A stretch of DNA of 64,000 nt from NCBI GenBank assembly GCA_039939375.1, contig JBDVJO010000011.1:806001-870000 (forward strand), written 5' to 3'. The position numbers were made by a program, and so were the translations under genes. Positions 25,465-33,944 of the stretch are shown piece by piece; positions within the stretch are counted from its first letter, which is position 1, and each line of letters begins with the position of its first letter. The DNA is from Paracrocinitomix sp039939375. Its GTDB lineage: Bacteria > Bacteroidota > Bacteroidia > Flavobacteriales_D > Crocinitomicaceae. The notes beneath the pieces are model-generated. The model ran no database searches and was not told where the DNA came from. It saw only the letters and a list, made by a program, of their open reading frames with translations.

Positions 25465-26541
25465 ATGAAATTAAATAGAGTAATAAAAAATTCATTCTTA
25501 GCTGCCACGGCAGTTATGCTTGGAGCACCTGTTTTCGCAGGAAATGGAGACCGTGTAGGTTCTGCTGGGGCAACTGAATTGTTGATTAACCCTTGGGCTA
25601 GATCAGCAGCTTGGGCAGATGCAAGTGTAGCTTGTGGAACTGGTTTGGATGCGGTATTTACAAATATTGCTGGATTAGCATTTACTGATAAAACTCAAAT
25701 CAGAGTTGATAGAACAAACTGGTTAGGTGGATCTGGAATTGCAATTAACTCGGCTGGTTTAGCACAAAGAGTATCAGATAACTCTGTTATCTCGGTGACT
25801 GTAATGGCTATGACATTTGGCGATATTGAAATTACAACGGTTGATTTGCCTGAAGGTGGAATCGGAAGCTTCTCTCCAACTTATTCAAACTTTAATGTGG
25901 GATATGCTAGAGAGTTTACGAATTCTATTTATGGTGGTATCAATGTGAAAGTTGTTAATGAAGCTATTGCAAATATCAAAGGAACTTCTGTAGCACTTGA
26001 TGCAGGTATTAGATATGTAACAGGTGAAGAAGACCAAATGAAATTTGGAATTACACTTAAGAATATTGGACCAACAATGGATTTCCAAGGTGATGGTCTT
26101 GCGATTCAAGTAATGTATCCAAATACGGGTGGATTAGCTACTCTAGAGCAACGTTCTGCATCATTTGAAATGCCTTCAATGTTAGCAATAGGTGGTTCAT
26201 ATGATTTTAACTTCTCTGAAACACAGAAACTAACTGCAGCATTGGCTTTTTCTGCAAATTCATTCTCAAATGATCAATTCAGATTAGGATTGAATTATGG
26301 AATGGAACTAGACAAAGCGGCTTTCAACCTAATGGCCGGATACACTTATGAGCAAGGAATTTTCTCAAGTGATTTTGTTGCTGGAGCAAGAGTAACTGCT
26401 TTAAGTGGTTTATCTGCAGGGCTTTCAGTTGACGCAATTGTAGGTAAAAACAAAAATAGATTGGGAGTTCAGTATGCATATAGACATGCGAACCCTTTCT
26501 CAGGAATCCACACAATTGGATTGACGATAGAGATTAAATAG
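25465..26541 (+). CDS. PorV/PorQ-family outer-membrane protein
   Basis: A 358-residue beta-barrel protein with a signal peptide (about 1-25, ending PVFA). The N-terminal motif RVGSAGATELLINPWARSAAWADASVA and the following DAVFTNIAGLAF match the PorV/PorQ (DUF3308-like) family. PorV is the T9SS shuttle that takes cargo from the translocon to the attachment complex. An upstream TTG at 25435 gives no signal peptide, so I use the ATG. It is the third gene after the receptor and the giant protein and may be a dedicated partner of that protein. Alternatively it could be one of several general PorV paralogues. Confidence 0.82.
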   Translation: MKLNRVIKNSFLAATAVMLGAPVFAGNGDRVGSAGATELLINPWARSAAWADASVACGTGLDAVFTNIAGLAFTDKTQIRVDRTNWLGGSGIAINSAGLAQRVSDNSVISVTVMAMTFGDIEITTVDLPEGGIGSFSPTYSNFNVGYAREFTNSIYGGINVKVVNEAIANIKGTSVALDAGIRYVTGEEDQMKFGITLKNIGPTMDFQGDGLAIQVMYPNTGGLATLEQRSASFEMPSMLAIGGSYDFNFSETQKLTAALAFSANSFSNDQFRLGLNYGMELDKAAFNLMAGYTYEQGIFSSDFVAGARVTALSGLSAGLSVDAIVGKNKNRLGVQYAYRHANPFSGIHTIGLTIEIK

Positions 26542-26564
26542 AAAAAATTTAATATTTTTATATT

Positions 26565-26599
26565 CACGAGTCTTAGCCTAGCTAGGACTCGTGTTTGTT
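26565..26599 (+). terminator. Terminator after the PorV-like gene
   Basis: Stem CACGAGTC (26565-26572) with GACTCGTG (26586-26593), with an inner AGC/GCT helix, followed by TTTGTTTT. It closes the receptor operon ahead of greA. Confidence 0.8.
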
Positions 26600-26615
26600 T
26601 TAATAATATTGAGAG

Positions 26616-27092
26616 ATGTCAGATATAAGATACTATACAGAAGATGGCTTGAAAAAGCTGAAAGAGGAATTGCACGAAATGGAATCTGTTCAAAGACCAA
26701 AGATTTCACAGCAAATAGCAGAAGCACGCGATAAAGGTGATTTATCTGAAAATGCAGAGTATGATGCTGCAAAAGAAGCTCAAGGCCTTTTAGAAACTAA
26801 AATTGCCCAATTAAAAAATATTGTTGCCAACGCAAGAATTATTGATGAGTCGCAATTAGATGATTCTAAAGTATTGATTTTATCTAAAGTGAAAATTAAG
26901 AACGTTGCAAATGGCATGGAATTAACTTATACGTTAGTTGCAGAAAACGAAGCTGATTTGAAAGCAAAGAAAATATCTATCGATTCACCTATAGGTAAAG
27001 GTTTGCTAGGTAAAGAAGTTGGAGATATCGCCGATATTGAAGTGCCTAACGGAGTAATGAAATTTGAAATCCTTGACATCTCTAGATCTTGA
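26616..27092 (+). CDS. greA: Transcription elongation factor GreA
   Basis: A 158-residue protein that restarts backtracked RNA polymerase by stimulating transcript cleavage. The N-terminal coiled coil (about 1-75) contains the conserved RPKISQQIAEARDKGDLSEN, with the acidic tip Asp and Glu that hold Mg in the polymerase channel. The C-terminal FKBP-like domain includes ISIDSPIGKGLLGKEVGD. The length is standard. Its stop overlaps the TTG start of the next gene, so the two are coupled. Confidence 0.97.
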   Translation: MSDIRYYTEDGLKKLKEELHEMESVQRPKISQQIAEARDKGDLSENAEYDAAKEAQGLLETKIAQLKNIVANARIIDESQLDDSKVLILSKVKIKNVANGMELTYTLVAENEADLKAKKISIDSPIGKGLLGKEVGDIADIEVPNGVMKFEILDISRS

Positions 27093-27475
27093 GCATTTTC
27101 ACAAAAATAATAGCAAGAGAAATTCCTGCACACATTGTAGCAGAAGATGAGCAATTCATTGCTTTCCTTGATATTTCGCCCTTACAAAAAGGACATACTT
27201 TAGTCGTACCCAAAAAAGAAGTTGACTATATTTTTGATGTTGAAGATGATCTCTTAGCTGATATGATACTCTTTGCTAAAAAGCTGTCTAAAAAAATTAA
27301 AACTACTTTCCCATGTAATAGAATAGGAATGACAGTTATTGGTTTAGAAGTGCCTCACGCGCACATCCACCTCATTCCTGTTAACAAAGAACCGGATATG
27401 AATTTTCATAGTCCAAGAATTGAGTTATCTCAAGAAGAGCTGGCAGAAATTGCTGAAAGAATTAAATCGGCCTAG
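27089..27475 (+). CDS. HIT-family nucleotide hydrolase
   Basis: A 128-residue histidine-triad protein. The catalytic motif VPHAHIHLIPV (about 88-98) has the full HxHxH triad and the N-terminal SIFTKIIAREIPAHIVAED is typical of the Hint branch, which hydrolyses aminoacyl- or phosphoramidate-adenylates. The start codon is TTG at 27089, overlapping the greA stop by four bases (TTGA). There is no ATG that would keep the N-terminal motif, so the TTG is well supported. It overlaps the convergent ruvC end by four bases. Confidence 0.92.
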   Translation: MSIFTKIIAREIPAHIVAEDEQFIAFLDISPLQKGHTLVVPKKEVDYIFDVEDDLLADMILFAKKLSKKIKTTFPCNRIGMTVIGLEVPHAHIHLIPVNKEPDMNFHSPRIELSQEELAEIAERIKSA

Positions 27476-28035
27476 TTTTTCTTTACACGTTTAGGATTAT
27501 CTGACATAAAAGCCTTCCAACTGCCAGATTTAGTTTTATTGTTCTCTCCAACTCCACCTTGAAAATGATGACAAACTGCTGCTGCTAATCCATCAGTAGC
27601 ATCTAAATATTTGGGCATCTCTTTGATGCTTAATAGGCGCATCAACATATGTGCTACTTGTTCTTTAGAGGCATTTCCACTTCCGGTTATTGATTGTTTT
27701 ATCTTTTTAGGAGAGTATTCTTCAATTGGTAGGTTTTTGTTCAGTGCCGCAGCTATAGCGACTCCTTGTGCACGTCCAAGTTTTAGCATAGATTGAACAT
27801 TTTTTCCAAAGAACGGGGCCTCAATCGCCATTTCATCAGGTTTGAAATCTGTAATTAGCTTATCCACACATTCAAAGATTTTCTTTAGCTTATCAGGTTG
27901 TGTTTTTAATTTACTTAATTGTAAAATGCCGTAGTTTAACAATTGGAGCTCGTTACCCTTTACATGAATAATTCCATATCCCATTACAACGGTACCAGGA
28001 TCTATCCCAAGAATTATTTTATCGGTTTTAATCAT
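27472..28035 (-). CDS. ruvC: Holliday junction resolvase RuvC
   Basis: A 187-residue endonuclease that cuts Holliday junctions made by RecA and moved by RuvAB. The acidic catalytic residues are in ILGIDPGTVVMGYG (first Asp), MAIEAPFFGKN (Glu) and the C-terminal DATDGLAAAVCHHF block (last Asp pair). I start at ATG 28035, which places GIDPGT about ten residues from the N-terminus as in the family; the frame continues upstream without need. It follows the phosphatase gene with a one-base TGATG overlap. ruvA and ruvB are not in the window. Confidence 0.95.
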   Translation of the reverse strand: MIKTDKIILGIDPGTVVMGYGIIHVKGNELQLLNYGILQLSKLKTQPDKLKKIFECVDKLITDFKPDEMAIEAPFFGKNVQSMLKLGRAQGVAIAAALNKNLPIEEYSPKKIKQSITGSGNASKEQVAHMLMRLLSIKEMPKYLDATDGLAAAVCHHFQGGVGENNKTKSGSWKAFMSDNPKRVKKN

Positions 28036-28520
28036 CAAGGAACATGTGTTTTTGGAACAAAAGTATTCGTGATAATTCCACAATCTTTTTCAAGCTGACT
28101 CCAGTTTTCAATATCTAAGGATATTTCCACAACCATTCCCGTAGACATAGATATGGCCTCTCCGGTCAAATAAGTTGCGAAATCACCTATTCCAAAATTA
28201 TGTCCAACATAAAGAATTTCTTTGCAATCCGCCATTTGTTTTACCTGATGAAAAATCACGTCATGCTTTGCTAGATAAAGATTCTTGTCAAATTTTATTT
28301 TGGAAATATTTAAATGAAAATTGGCTATTTCAGTCGTTTCTTTGGTCCTCAAGGCTGATGATGTTATGATCAACCCAATGTTGTTTTCAGGAACATTTAA
28401 TTCATATCCAACAAGATTAATCTGAGCAATCCCTTTTTTATTTAAAGGTCGGTCATAATCATCTTGCCCCTCTTTAGGGTTTGCAGCCTTGCCATGTCTG
28501 AGAAGGAAAATTTTGTGCAT
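28035..28520 (-). CDS. SixA-like histidine phosphatase
   Basis: A 161-residue member of the histidine phosphatase (phosphoglycerate mutase-like) superfamily. The catalytic RHG is in FLLRHGKAANP (residues 8-10) and the second His in VGHNFGIGDFA. The short length and the TSSALRTKETTE block place it with SixA, which removes phosphate from phosphohistidine in HPt domains. No HPt protein is near, so the target is open. It is probably cotranscribed with ruvC. Confidence 0.87.
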   Translation of the reverse strand: MHKIFLLRHGKAANPKEGQDDYDRPLNKKGIAQINLVGYELNVPENNIGLIITSSALRTKETTEIANFHLNISKIKFDKNLYLAKHDVIFHQVKQMADCKEILYVGHNFGIGDFATYLTGEAISMSTGMVVEISLDIENWSQLEKDCGIITNTFVPKTHVP

Positions 28521-28583
28521 TTTAAAAAAAGTTGATTTTTTTCCAACCCTAAGTTAACACATCTCGTTATTATAAGTGAAATG

Positions 28584-28672
28584 TTTACTGTGGTTTTTGG
28601 GTTTACCATAGTAAAGTGAATAAAACTACTTATTCAAACCGGCTTCTCTCTTTTAGAAGCCGGTTATTTTTA
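28584..28672 (+). promoter_or_regulatory. Structured leader of the sigma-factor operon, possible attenuator
   Basis: Two hairpins lie upstream of the sigma gene. The first pairs TTTACTGTGG (28584-28593) with CCATAGTAAA (28606-28615), one G-U pair. The second pairs AACCGGCTTCT (28637-28647) with AGAAGCCGGTT (28655-28665) and is followed by ATTTTTA, like an intrinsic terminator. Genes to the left run the other way, so this terminator-like stem cannot end an upstream plus-strand gene. Confidence 0.5.
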
Positions 28673-28687
28673 ACTTTAAGAGAATAT

Positions 28688-29272
28688 ATGTTTAACGAAG
28701 AGGAAATCATAGCAGCATGTCGCAAAAACGACCGTAGAGCGCAAGAGAAGCTGTATGAGTGGTGCTACGTTAAACTGATGCCTACTTGCATGCGCTATCA
28801 CAAAAATGAAGAAGATGCAAGAAATGTACTTAACCTAGGATTCGTTAAAATTTGCAAAAACTTAGATAAGTTAAAAGAAGGAACTCCTTTTGAAGCATGG
28901 GTAAGACGAATCATGATGAATTCCATCATTGATGAATTCAGAAAGAATAAAAATTATTTGCAGTTGGTGGATCAAAAAGAAACTGACCGTGAATTAGAAA
29001 TACATGGCCTCTCTGTTGAGAACGGAGTGTGGTCAAAATTAGAGATGGACGTGTTAATGGGATTGCTAAAGCGATTGCCAGAAGTATCGAGAAAAGTATT
29101 CAATCTTTATGTAATAGATGGTTATTCGCATAAAGAAATTGGTGATATGTTGGGTATCTCAGACGGAACATCAAAATGGCACCTTTCCAATGCAAGAAAA
29201 TTGCTGAGAGAAATGGTATATAAATTACAAAAATCAGAAGACCAAGAATTGTGGGTGACGAATAATGAGTGA
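28688..29272 (+). CDS. ECF-type RNA polymerase sigma factor
   Basis: A 194-residue sigma-70 family protein. Region 2 (about 1-75) contains ACRKNDRRAQEKLYEWCYVK and the helix NEEDARNVLNLGFVKICKNL; region 4 (about 125-180) contains LPEVSRKVFNLYVIDGYSHK and the helix-turn-helix EIGDMLGISDGTSKWHLSNA. I use ATG 28688; a GTG at 28616 would put the terminator-like hairpin inside the coding region. It overlaps the next gene by eight bases. That gene encodes the likely anti-sigma partner. Confidence 0.92.
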   Translation: MFNEEEIIAACRKNDRRAQEKLYEWCYVKLMPTCMRYHKNEEDARNVLNLGFVKICKNLDKLKEGTPFEAWVRRIMMNSIIDEFRKNKNYLQLVDQKETDRELEIHGLSVENGVWSKLEMDVLMGLLKRLPEVSRKVFNLYVIDGYSHKEIGDMLGISDGTSKWHLSNARKLLREMVYKLQKSEDQELWVTNNE

Positions 29273-30905
29273 GGAGAGTAAACATATGGATGATGCTTTC
29301 AAAAAAGCAAGCGAAGGGATGAAAATGCCTTATGATGCTTCTTTTTGGGATGCGGCTAAGGCAAAATTAGATGATGCAACTTTGGATGATGCTTTTAGAG
29401 CAGCAGCCGGAACAGCATTTACTGCACCTGAACTAGAATCTACTGAAAATGTGGATGATTTGTTCATGGATGCTGCTTTTGTGGATGCATCTGCTGAAAC
29501 TGAAGTAACTTATGATGCTTCTTATTTTGAGCAGTTCAAAGCATCTGAAGCCAATACAATGATGGATGAGGCTTTTCAAACGGCTGCTGCAGCTACAGTT
29601 GTAGATTATCTTCCAAAATATTGGTCGGCTGCTGATAAAGCCTTAATTGCTGAAGGTTTACATTATGAATACAATTCAGCTTATTGGAATGATGCTAAGA
29701 AATTGTTAGATCGCTCTGATAGAAAGGTGTTCTTTGCTAAATGGTCTGCAATAGCAGCTGTTTTATTATTGATTTCTTTTAGTGGATCTTTAATTGGAAT
29801 TAACAATTTCGCTGGAAATAAACAGTTTAAAGAGTTTGCTGATAATGGAACTGCTAATAAGTTCGGAGTTCAAAGCAATACGGCTTCGAATGGAGGTGAT
29901 AATAATTTAGCTCAGACGAGTATTGAAGATCAAAATATCAATCTGATTAATCAACAAGAGAATATTGTTAACGGAGCAGAAAATGTATCTGACCCTTCTA
30001 ATCTAGTATCAAACCTAAATAACGCTCAAAACGGTTCAACTACAACAGGATTAGTTAACCTAAATTCTTCTGTTAATTCAACAAGTAATCAATCAGGGAA
30101 TTTATTGACTGGCTTGAACCAAAAAAGTCCAGTTATATCAGTTGCTAGCCCTGAATTGTCTCCAAGAGATTATCAAATAGACGAAAGAGAATACATTAAT
30201 AAATTGCCAGTCGCAGACTATGATACAAGAGATTTAAGTGTGGCTGTGCCAATTAATAAAGGAGAGTATAAACCTAAAATGATGCATTCTATTGCATTAT
30301 TAGGCCAAATTGGAGTGGGAAATAGATGGGGAACTACCCAATTATTGCCTTCGTTGAGATCTGGTATTGGTGTAGATTATACATTGTCAGGTACCGGAGC
30401 CTTCAGAAATTTTGAATTGAACACCAATTTCATGCTGAACCATGTACGTCAAAATAACCTAGGGTTTGAAGACAGAAGTACTGAATACACAAACCAAGGT
30501 GGGTTCCATAATTACTGGAGAAAAATTCAGTATAAAGATACCTGGATGGCAAATTTAAATGCCAACGTTAATATCAGATTAGCGCCTAGACACAAAGTAA
30601 GATTAGGTGGTGGCATTGAATATCTTGTTGGTGTAAGAAGTAATATGTCTTTTAGAGACTCAAAAGTTTCAGAAATTGAAATTGTAAACAACAATTGGGG
30701 AGTAAAAGAAGGAATTACAAAGTTAGATTTCAAACTGAGTGTCGGTTATGACTTCCAGTTAACGAATTCTATTGCGTTACAATTAACCGGAAATTACGGT
30801 TTCAGAGATAGAACAGATGACAACTACCTGAAGTCTCCTGTTAAGTTTGATAGAGAAATGAATGTTATGGTAGGGGTGAAATATACCCTGTTTAGAAAAT
30901 TATAA
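29265..30905 (+). CDS. Anti-sigma-like membrane protein with N-terminal repeats and C-terminal beta-barrel
   Basis: A 546-residue protein. Residues 1-155 are cytoplasmic and made of alternating short motifs: DDAF-type helices near 9, 41 and 100, and a YxxxYWxxAxxxL motif at 23-35, 83-95 (variant), 115-127 and 136-148. One membrane helix spans about 161-179. Residues 180-340 are a low-complexity Asn/Ser-rich linker, and 345-546 look like an outer-membrane beta-barrel ending VKYTLFRKL. A helix in the inner membrane plus a barrel in the outer membrane would bridge the periplasm. Its place right after an ECF sigma gene suggests anti-sigma function for the repeat region. No zinc-binding motif is visible. 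Confidence 0.7.
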   Translation: MSEESKHMDDAFKKASEGMKMPYDASFWDAAKAKLDDATLDDAFRAAAGTAFTAPELESTENVDDLFMDAAFVDASAETEVTYDASYFEQFKASEANTMMDEAFQTAAAATVVDYLPKYWSAADKALIAEGLHYEYNSAYWNDAKKLLDRSDRKVFFAKWSAIAAVLLLISFSGSLIGINNFAGNKQFKEFADNGTANKFGVQSNTASNGGDNNLAQTSIEDQNINLINQQENIVNGAENVSDPSNLVSNLNNAQNGSTTTGLVNLNSSVNSTSNQSGNLLTGLNQKSPVISVASPELSPRDYQIDEREYINKLPVADYDTRDLSVAVPINKGEYKPKMMHSIALLGQIGVGNRWGTTQLLPSLRSGIGVDYTLSGTGAFRNFELNTNFMLNHVRQNNLGFEDRSTEYTNQGGFHNYWRKIQYKDTWMANLNANVNIRLAPRHKVRLGGGIEYLVGVRSNMSFRDSKVSEIEIVNNNWGVKEGITKLDFKLSVGYDFQLTNSIALQLTGNYGFRDRTDDNYLKSPVKFDREMNVMVGVKYTLFRKL

Positions 30906-30906
30906 G

Positions 30907-31953
30907 ATGAAGAAGTTGTTAGGATTTGTGATGATGGTGCTAGTATTAGCCGCTTGTAAAAAAGAGCCACTACCAGATTTGCCTGAAGATACGCCTCCGT
31001 ATTATTCAATACAGGGTTCTATTGATGGAGAGGCTATAGATTTAAACGTTGGTCAAGAAGGAATTGAAATTGCTCAAGGAACTTCAATGATTAACGGAAT
31101 TCCATCTTATTTTGGTCAAATTGTATCGCCTGCAGAAGAATTAATTATCAAATTTGAATTTGTTCGACCTGAATTGATGCTAGATGCAACAGGTGTATGT
31201 GCGTTTGATTATTCAAAGTTAGGATTCATGGTACATGAGCCTGGTTGCAGAAGTTTTTCGTTTGGTAACAACCAATATCAATCTAACTACCTTTTAATTA
31301 AAGATGAGAACGGAAACTTTGTTCCAACTGATGAAGTTCAAATGAACGAGTTTGGTCAATATTCCGCAATTATGAAGTTCACAGATGTTGGCCAAAACAG
31401 TTTTACGGTTCCAGTAAGGTATGGATTCGCAGACTTTCAATTGAACCCTGCTTTTACACTCAGCCCAGATAACGACATGGTTCATTTTGAACCCGTTGAA
31501 GATGATGGTGCGCATCAATGGTATGTTAATGATGATTTGATTAGTTCTGAAGAATCATTTAGCAGTACTTTTCCAATTGGCGTGCACAAAGTTGAACATG
31601 TTATTCAAGATGAATATGGCAATGAGTCAAGACATCTGACATTAATGAGAATAACAGATTACGTGCTTGATTGGAAAATGGACATCAATGTTTGTGGTGG
31701 ATCAAACACTAATAATTATGGGAAAGTTATTGTCTCTGTTAGTAAGAACGGAACATTGTACACTTCTGATAAATATTTAGATAATCTTTCGCAGAATTTC
31801 TCTGTTTCAAATGTAGAGTACATAGGGTCTAGTGATTTTAATCCTGAACGTGCCGTTTTTGATTTTTTCTTTAATGCGACACTCCTAAATGCTTCTCAAA
31901 CAGATTCCTTATCTTTGGAGGACATGACCGGAACATTTAATGTTGGGTTGTAA
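30907..31953 (+). CDS. Lipoprotein of the sigma operon, unknown function
   Basis: A 348-residue lipoprotein with lipobox LAAC, modified Cys17 followed by KKEP. The first half (about 30-190) is a beta-rich domain starting YYSIQGSIDGEAIDLN; about 195-255 resembles a PKD/Ig-like domain (SSTFPIGVHKVEHVIQDEYGN). A further beta domain with isolated Cys follows. No enzymatic motif is visible. It starts one base after the preceding stop and is likely exposed on the outer membrane as a product of the sigma operon. I do not recognise the family. Confidence 0.65.
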   Translation: MKKLLGFVMMVLVLAACKKEPLPDLPEDTPPYYSIQGSIDGEAIDLNVGQEGIEIAQGTSMINGIPSYFGQIVSPAEELIIKFEFVRPELMLDATGVCAFDYSKLGFMVHEPGCRSFSFGNNQYQSNYLLIKDENGNFVPTDEVQMNEFGQYSAIMKFTDVGQNSFTVPVRYGFADFQLNPAFTLSPDNDMVHFEPVEDDGAHQWYVNDDLISSEESFSSTFPIGVHKVEHVIQDEYGNESRHLTLMRITDYVLDWKMDINVCGGSNTNNYGKVIVSVSKNGTLYTSDKYLDNLSQNFSVSNVEYIGSSDFNPERAVFDFFFNATLLNASQTDSLSLEDMTGTFNVGL

Positions 31954-31963
31954 AACTCAGTCT

Positions 31964-33055
31964 ATGAAAACTTTACTTTCGATTTTGGTAATTGCGACTA
32001 CTGCAAATGCTATTTCTCAAATTACAATTACTGAAGCAGATTTTGCCACAGCTAATGATACTGTTACAATTTCATCTTCTGATGAAACGAATTTAGACCT
32101 TGTGACAACAGGCGCGAACTCAACATGGGATTTTTCAACTATTAATATCGAGACACAGCGAGTTGATACTTTTTATGATGTTAGTGATGCTGATGCGCTT
32201 TATCAATTTGTCTTTAATAATGGATTTACAAATCCGGATTACGAATCAGAGTATTTTTTACCGTGGGGAAATGTTGATTTTAGCCAAGCAGATCAAATAG
32301 GATTAGAAATTAAAGATCCTTTAAGTTTTACAAAAATTTCATCTTCAATGATTGAAATTGTTGGGTATGGAGTTACTGCCAATGGATACGCTATTCCTGC
32401 TGCTTCTGATACCATAGATATTAAATATCATTTACCAATGAATTTTTCAGACTCATGGTATTCTCGTTCTTATACTAATTTAGATTTGAACCCTGCTTTT
32501 GACGGAATCTATAGAAGATATCAGCAAAGAACTTCAGAAGTTGACGGCTGGGGTGAAATTACAACTCCATTTAAAACCTATTCTGTTATCAGAGTAAAGT
32601 CGTATGTAGAGTCTCAAGATTCAGTTTATGTGAATTTTGGCGGATTCGGTGGACAGTGGTTTGAAATGCCCGTTCCACCAACTTATGAATACGAATGGTA
32701 TGCTAACGGAGAAGACGCACCAGTTTTTAAAGTAATCACTCAAGATATTGGCGGTACTGAAGAAATTACAACTGTTGAATTTAAAGACAAGAAAAGAGAT
32801 TTTGCTTCTGTTCAAAAACATGAAATGCAGTTCGGTGTATATCCTAATCCAGCAAAAAATGATTTGATTATCACTTCAGAAAAGGAAGAAGGATATTTAA
32901 ATATTTTAAGTTTGAATGGTGAGCTTATTTCAAGCCAGCAAGTGACTTCAAACCAAACAACAATTGATATTTCTGGATTAAGTAACGGGCTGTATTTTGT
33001 TCAGCTTCAAATTGGCAACAAAACATCCGTTCAAAAGTTCTCGGTAGTTAAATAG
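31964..33055 (+). CDS. T9SS-secreted protein, unknown N-terminal domain
   Basis: A 363-residue secreted protein; the signal peptide runs to about residue 20. I start at ATG 31964, which gives a good signal sequence, rather than the upstream in-frame 31940 codon. Residues 20-280 are beta-rich with the pattern NSTWDFSTINIETQ common in Bacteroidota secreted proteins of unknown role. Residues about 290-363 (MQFGVYPNPAKNDLIITSE to KTSVQKFSVVK) form a T9SS type A sorting domain. It is the last gene of the sigma operon, so surface secretion is part of that regulon. Confidence 0.8.
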   Translation: MKTLLSILVIATTANAISQITITEADFATANDTVTISSSDETNLDLVTTGANSTWDFSTINIETQRVDTFYDVSDADALYQFVFNNGFTNPDYESEYFLPWGNVDFSQADQIGLEIKDPLSFTKISSSMIEIVGYGVTANGYAIPAASDTIDIKYHLPMNFSDSWYSRSYTNLDLNPAFDGIYRRYQQRTSEVDGWGEITTPFKTYSVIRVKSYVESQDSVYVNFGGFGGQWFEMPVPPTYEYEWYANGEDAPVFKVITQDIGGTEEITTVEFKDKKRDFASVQKHEMQFGVYPNPAKNDLIITSEKEEGYLNILSLNGELISSQQVTSNQTTIDISGLSNGLYFVQLQIGNKTSVQKFSVVK

Positions 33056-33138
33056 AGCGCGAAAAATTTAGTGAAAATTGGGTGTGAATGTTCAATTTTT
33101 CCGAGTTAAAAAAATAGTTCTTATTGAGTAATTAGAGC

Positions 33139-33169
33139 AAAAAAAGGAGAAACCAATTTAGCTTCTCCT
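33139..33169 (-). terminator. Terminator of the minus-strand barrel gene
   Basis: Stem AGGAGAA (33145-33151) with TTCTCCT (33163-33169). The A-run on its left becomes a T tract on the minus strand, so it serves the gene at 33195-33773. The plus-strand operon may end at a weaker AT-rich stem near 33070-33110. Confidence 0.65.
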
Positions 33170-33194
33170 GTCATTTATGTTACGAAATTAAGAT

Positions 33195-33773
33195 TTATCC
33201 AAACTTATAATACACACCAACAGAGAACATTTGCTTTCTGTTTCTATTGACGATATACGAGGGGTCATCTAATTTAAACTTGTTAACACCATAGGTATAT
33301 CCAAGTTTTGCACCAATTACTTGATCTCTGAAGATAAACTGACCTCCAATTACAGCTTGAGGTCCTAATATAGATCCAGAGCCAATTCCTGAAGTCGCTA
33401 AAAATGCTGCCGTACCACCAGCGCCAATAAAAAAGCAGCCTTCATCTGGGTCACCAAGTGTAAGTTCAGCTAGTAAAGGTAATTCAGCTCCAAAATACCC
33501 TCCTGTTTGACTGTTAAAATAAAATCCTAAAAAAGGATAGGCAGTTGCAGAGATCATGGCGTCTCCAACTTCAAATCCTAAACTTGCCTTATACACAAAT
33601 CCAGGAACACTCACACCTTCGGTTCCGGTATACCCGCCTGTTCCATCAGCATTACTATAATCTAAGCTAAAAAGTCCAAGGTTAAATTGAAAACCAAGTC
33701 CGTGTCTATATTCTTGAGCAGTTGCTCCATTTGCACATAAGAAAAGTGCGGCAATCATCATTACTTTTTTCAT
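33195..33773 (-). CDS. Outer-membrane beta-barrel protein, unknown function
   Basis: A 192-residue protein with a signal peptide (about 1-19, ending ATAQ) and about eight amphipathic strands, many Gly and aromatic residues, and a C-terminal FSVGVYYKFG with the terminal aromatic-x-aromatic pattern of outer-membrane barrels. It resembles small porin-like or opacity-type proteins, but I cannot assign a family. It stands alone, with its own terminator and about 170 bases of leader sequence before the divergent gene. Confidence 0.7.
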   Translation of the reverse strand: MKKVMMIAALFLCANGATAQEYRHGLGFQFNLGLFSLDYSNADGTGGYTGTEGVSVPGFVYKASLGFEVGDAMISATAYPFLGFYFNSQTGGYFGAELPLLAELTLGDPDEGCFFIGAGGTAAFLATSGIGSGSILGPQAVIGGQFIFRDQVIGAKLGYTYGVNKFKLDDPSYIVNRNRKQMFSVGVYYKFG

Positions 33774-33944
33774 TGTTAAGTTTTAGGTTATTAAAAATTC
33801 TATTCTATAATGTCTAAAGTATAAAAAAGTAACCTAAAAGGATTAAAATCAGAAATTTTCTCAAGTTCTTTTAAATATAGGTGGTGTCATTTTATAGGTC
33901 TTTTATGACATGTTATCGAATTTCACCTCTGCGCTGGGACCTTA

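Noticed and set aside
28616..28687. N-terminal extension of the sigma factor from GTG 28616
   Set aside because: It would translate through a terminator-like hairpin and adds residues with no sigma-region similarity.
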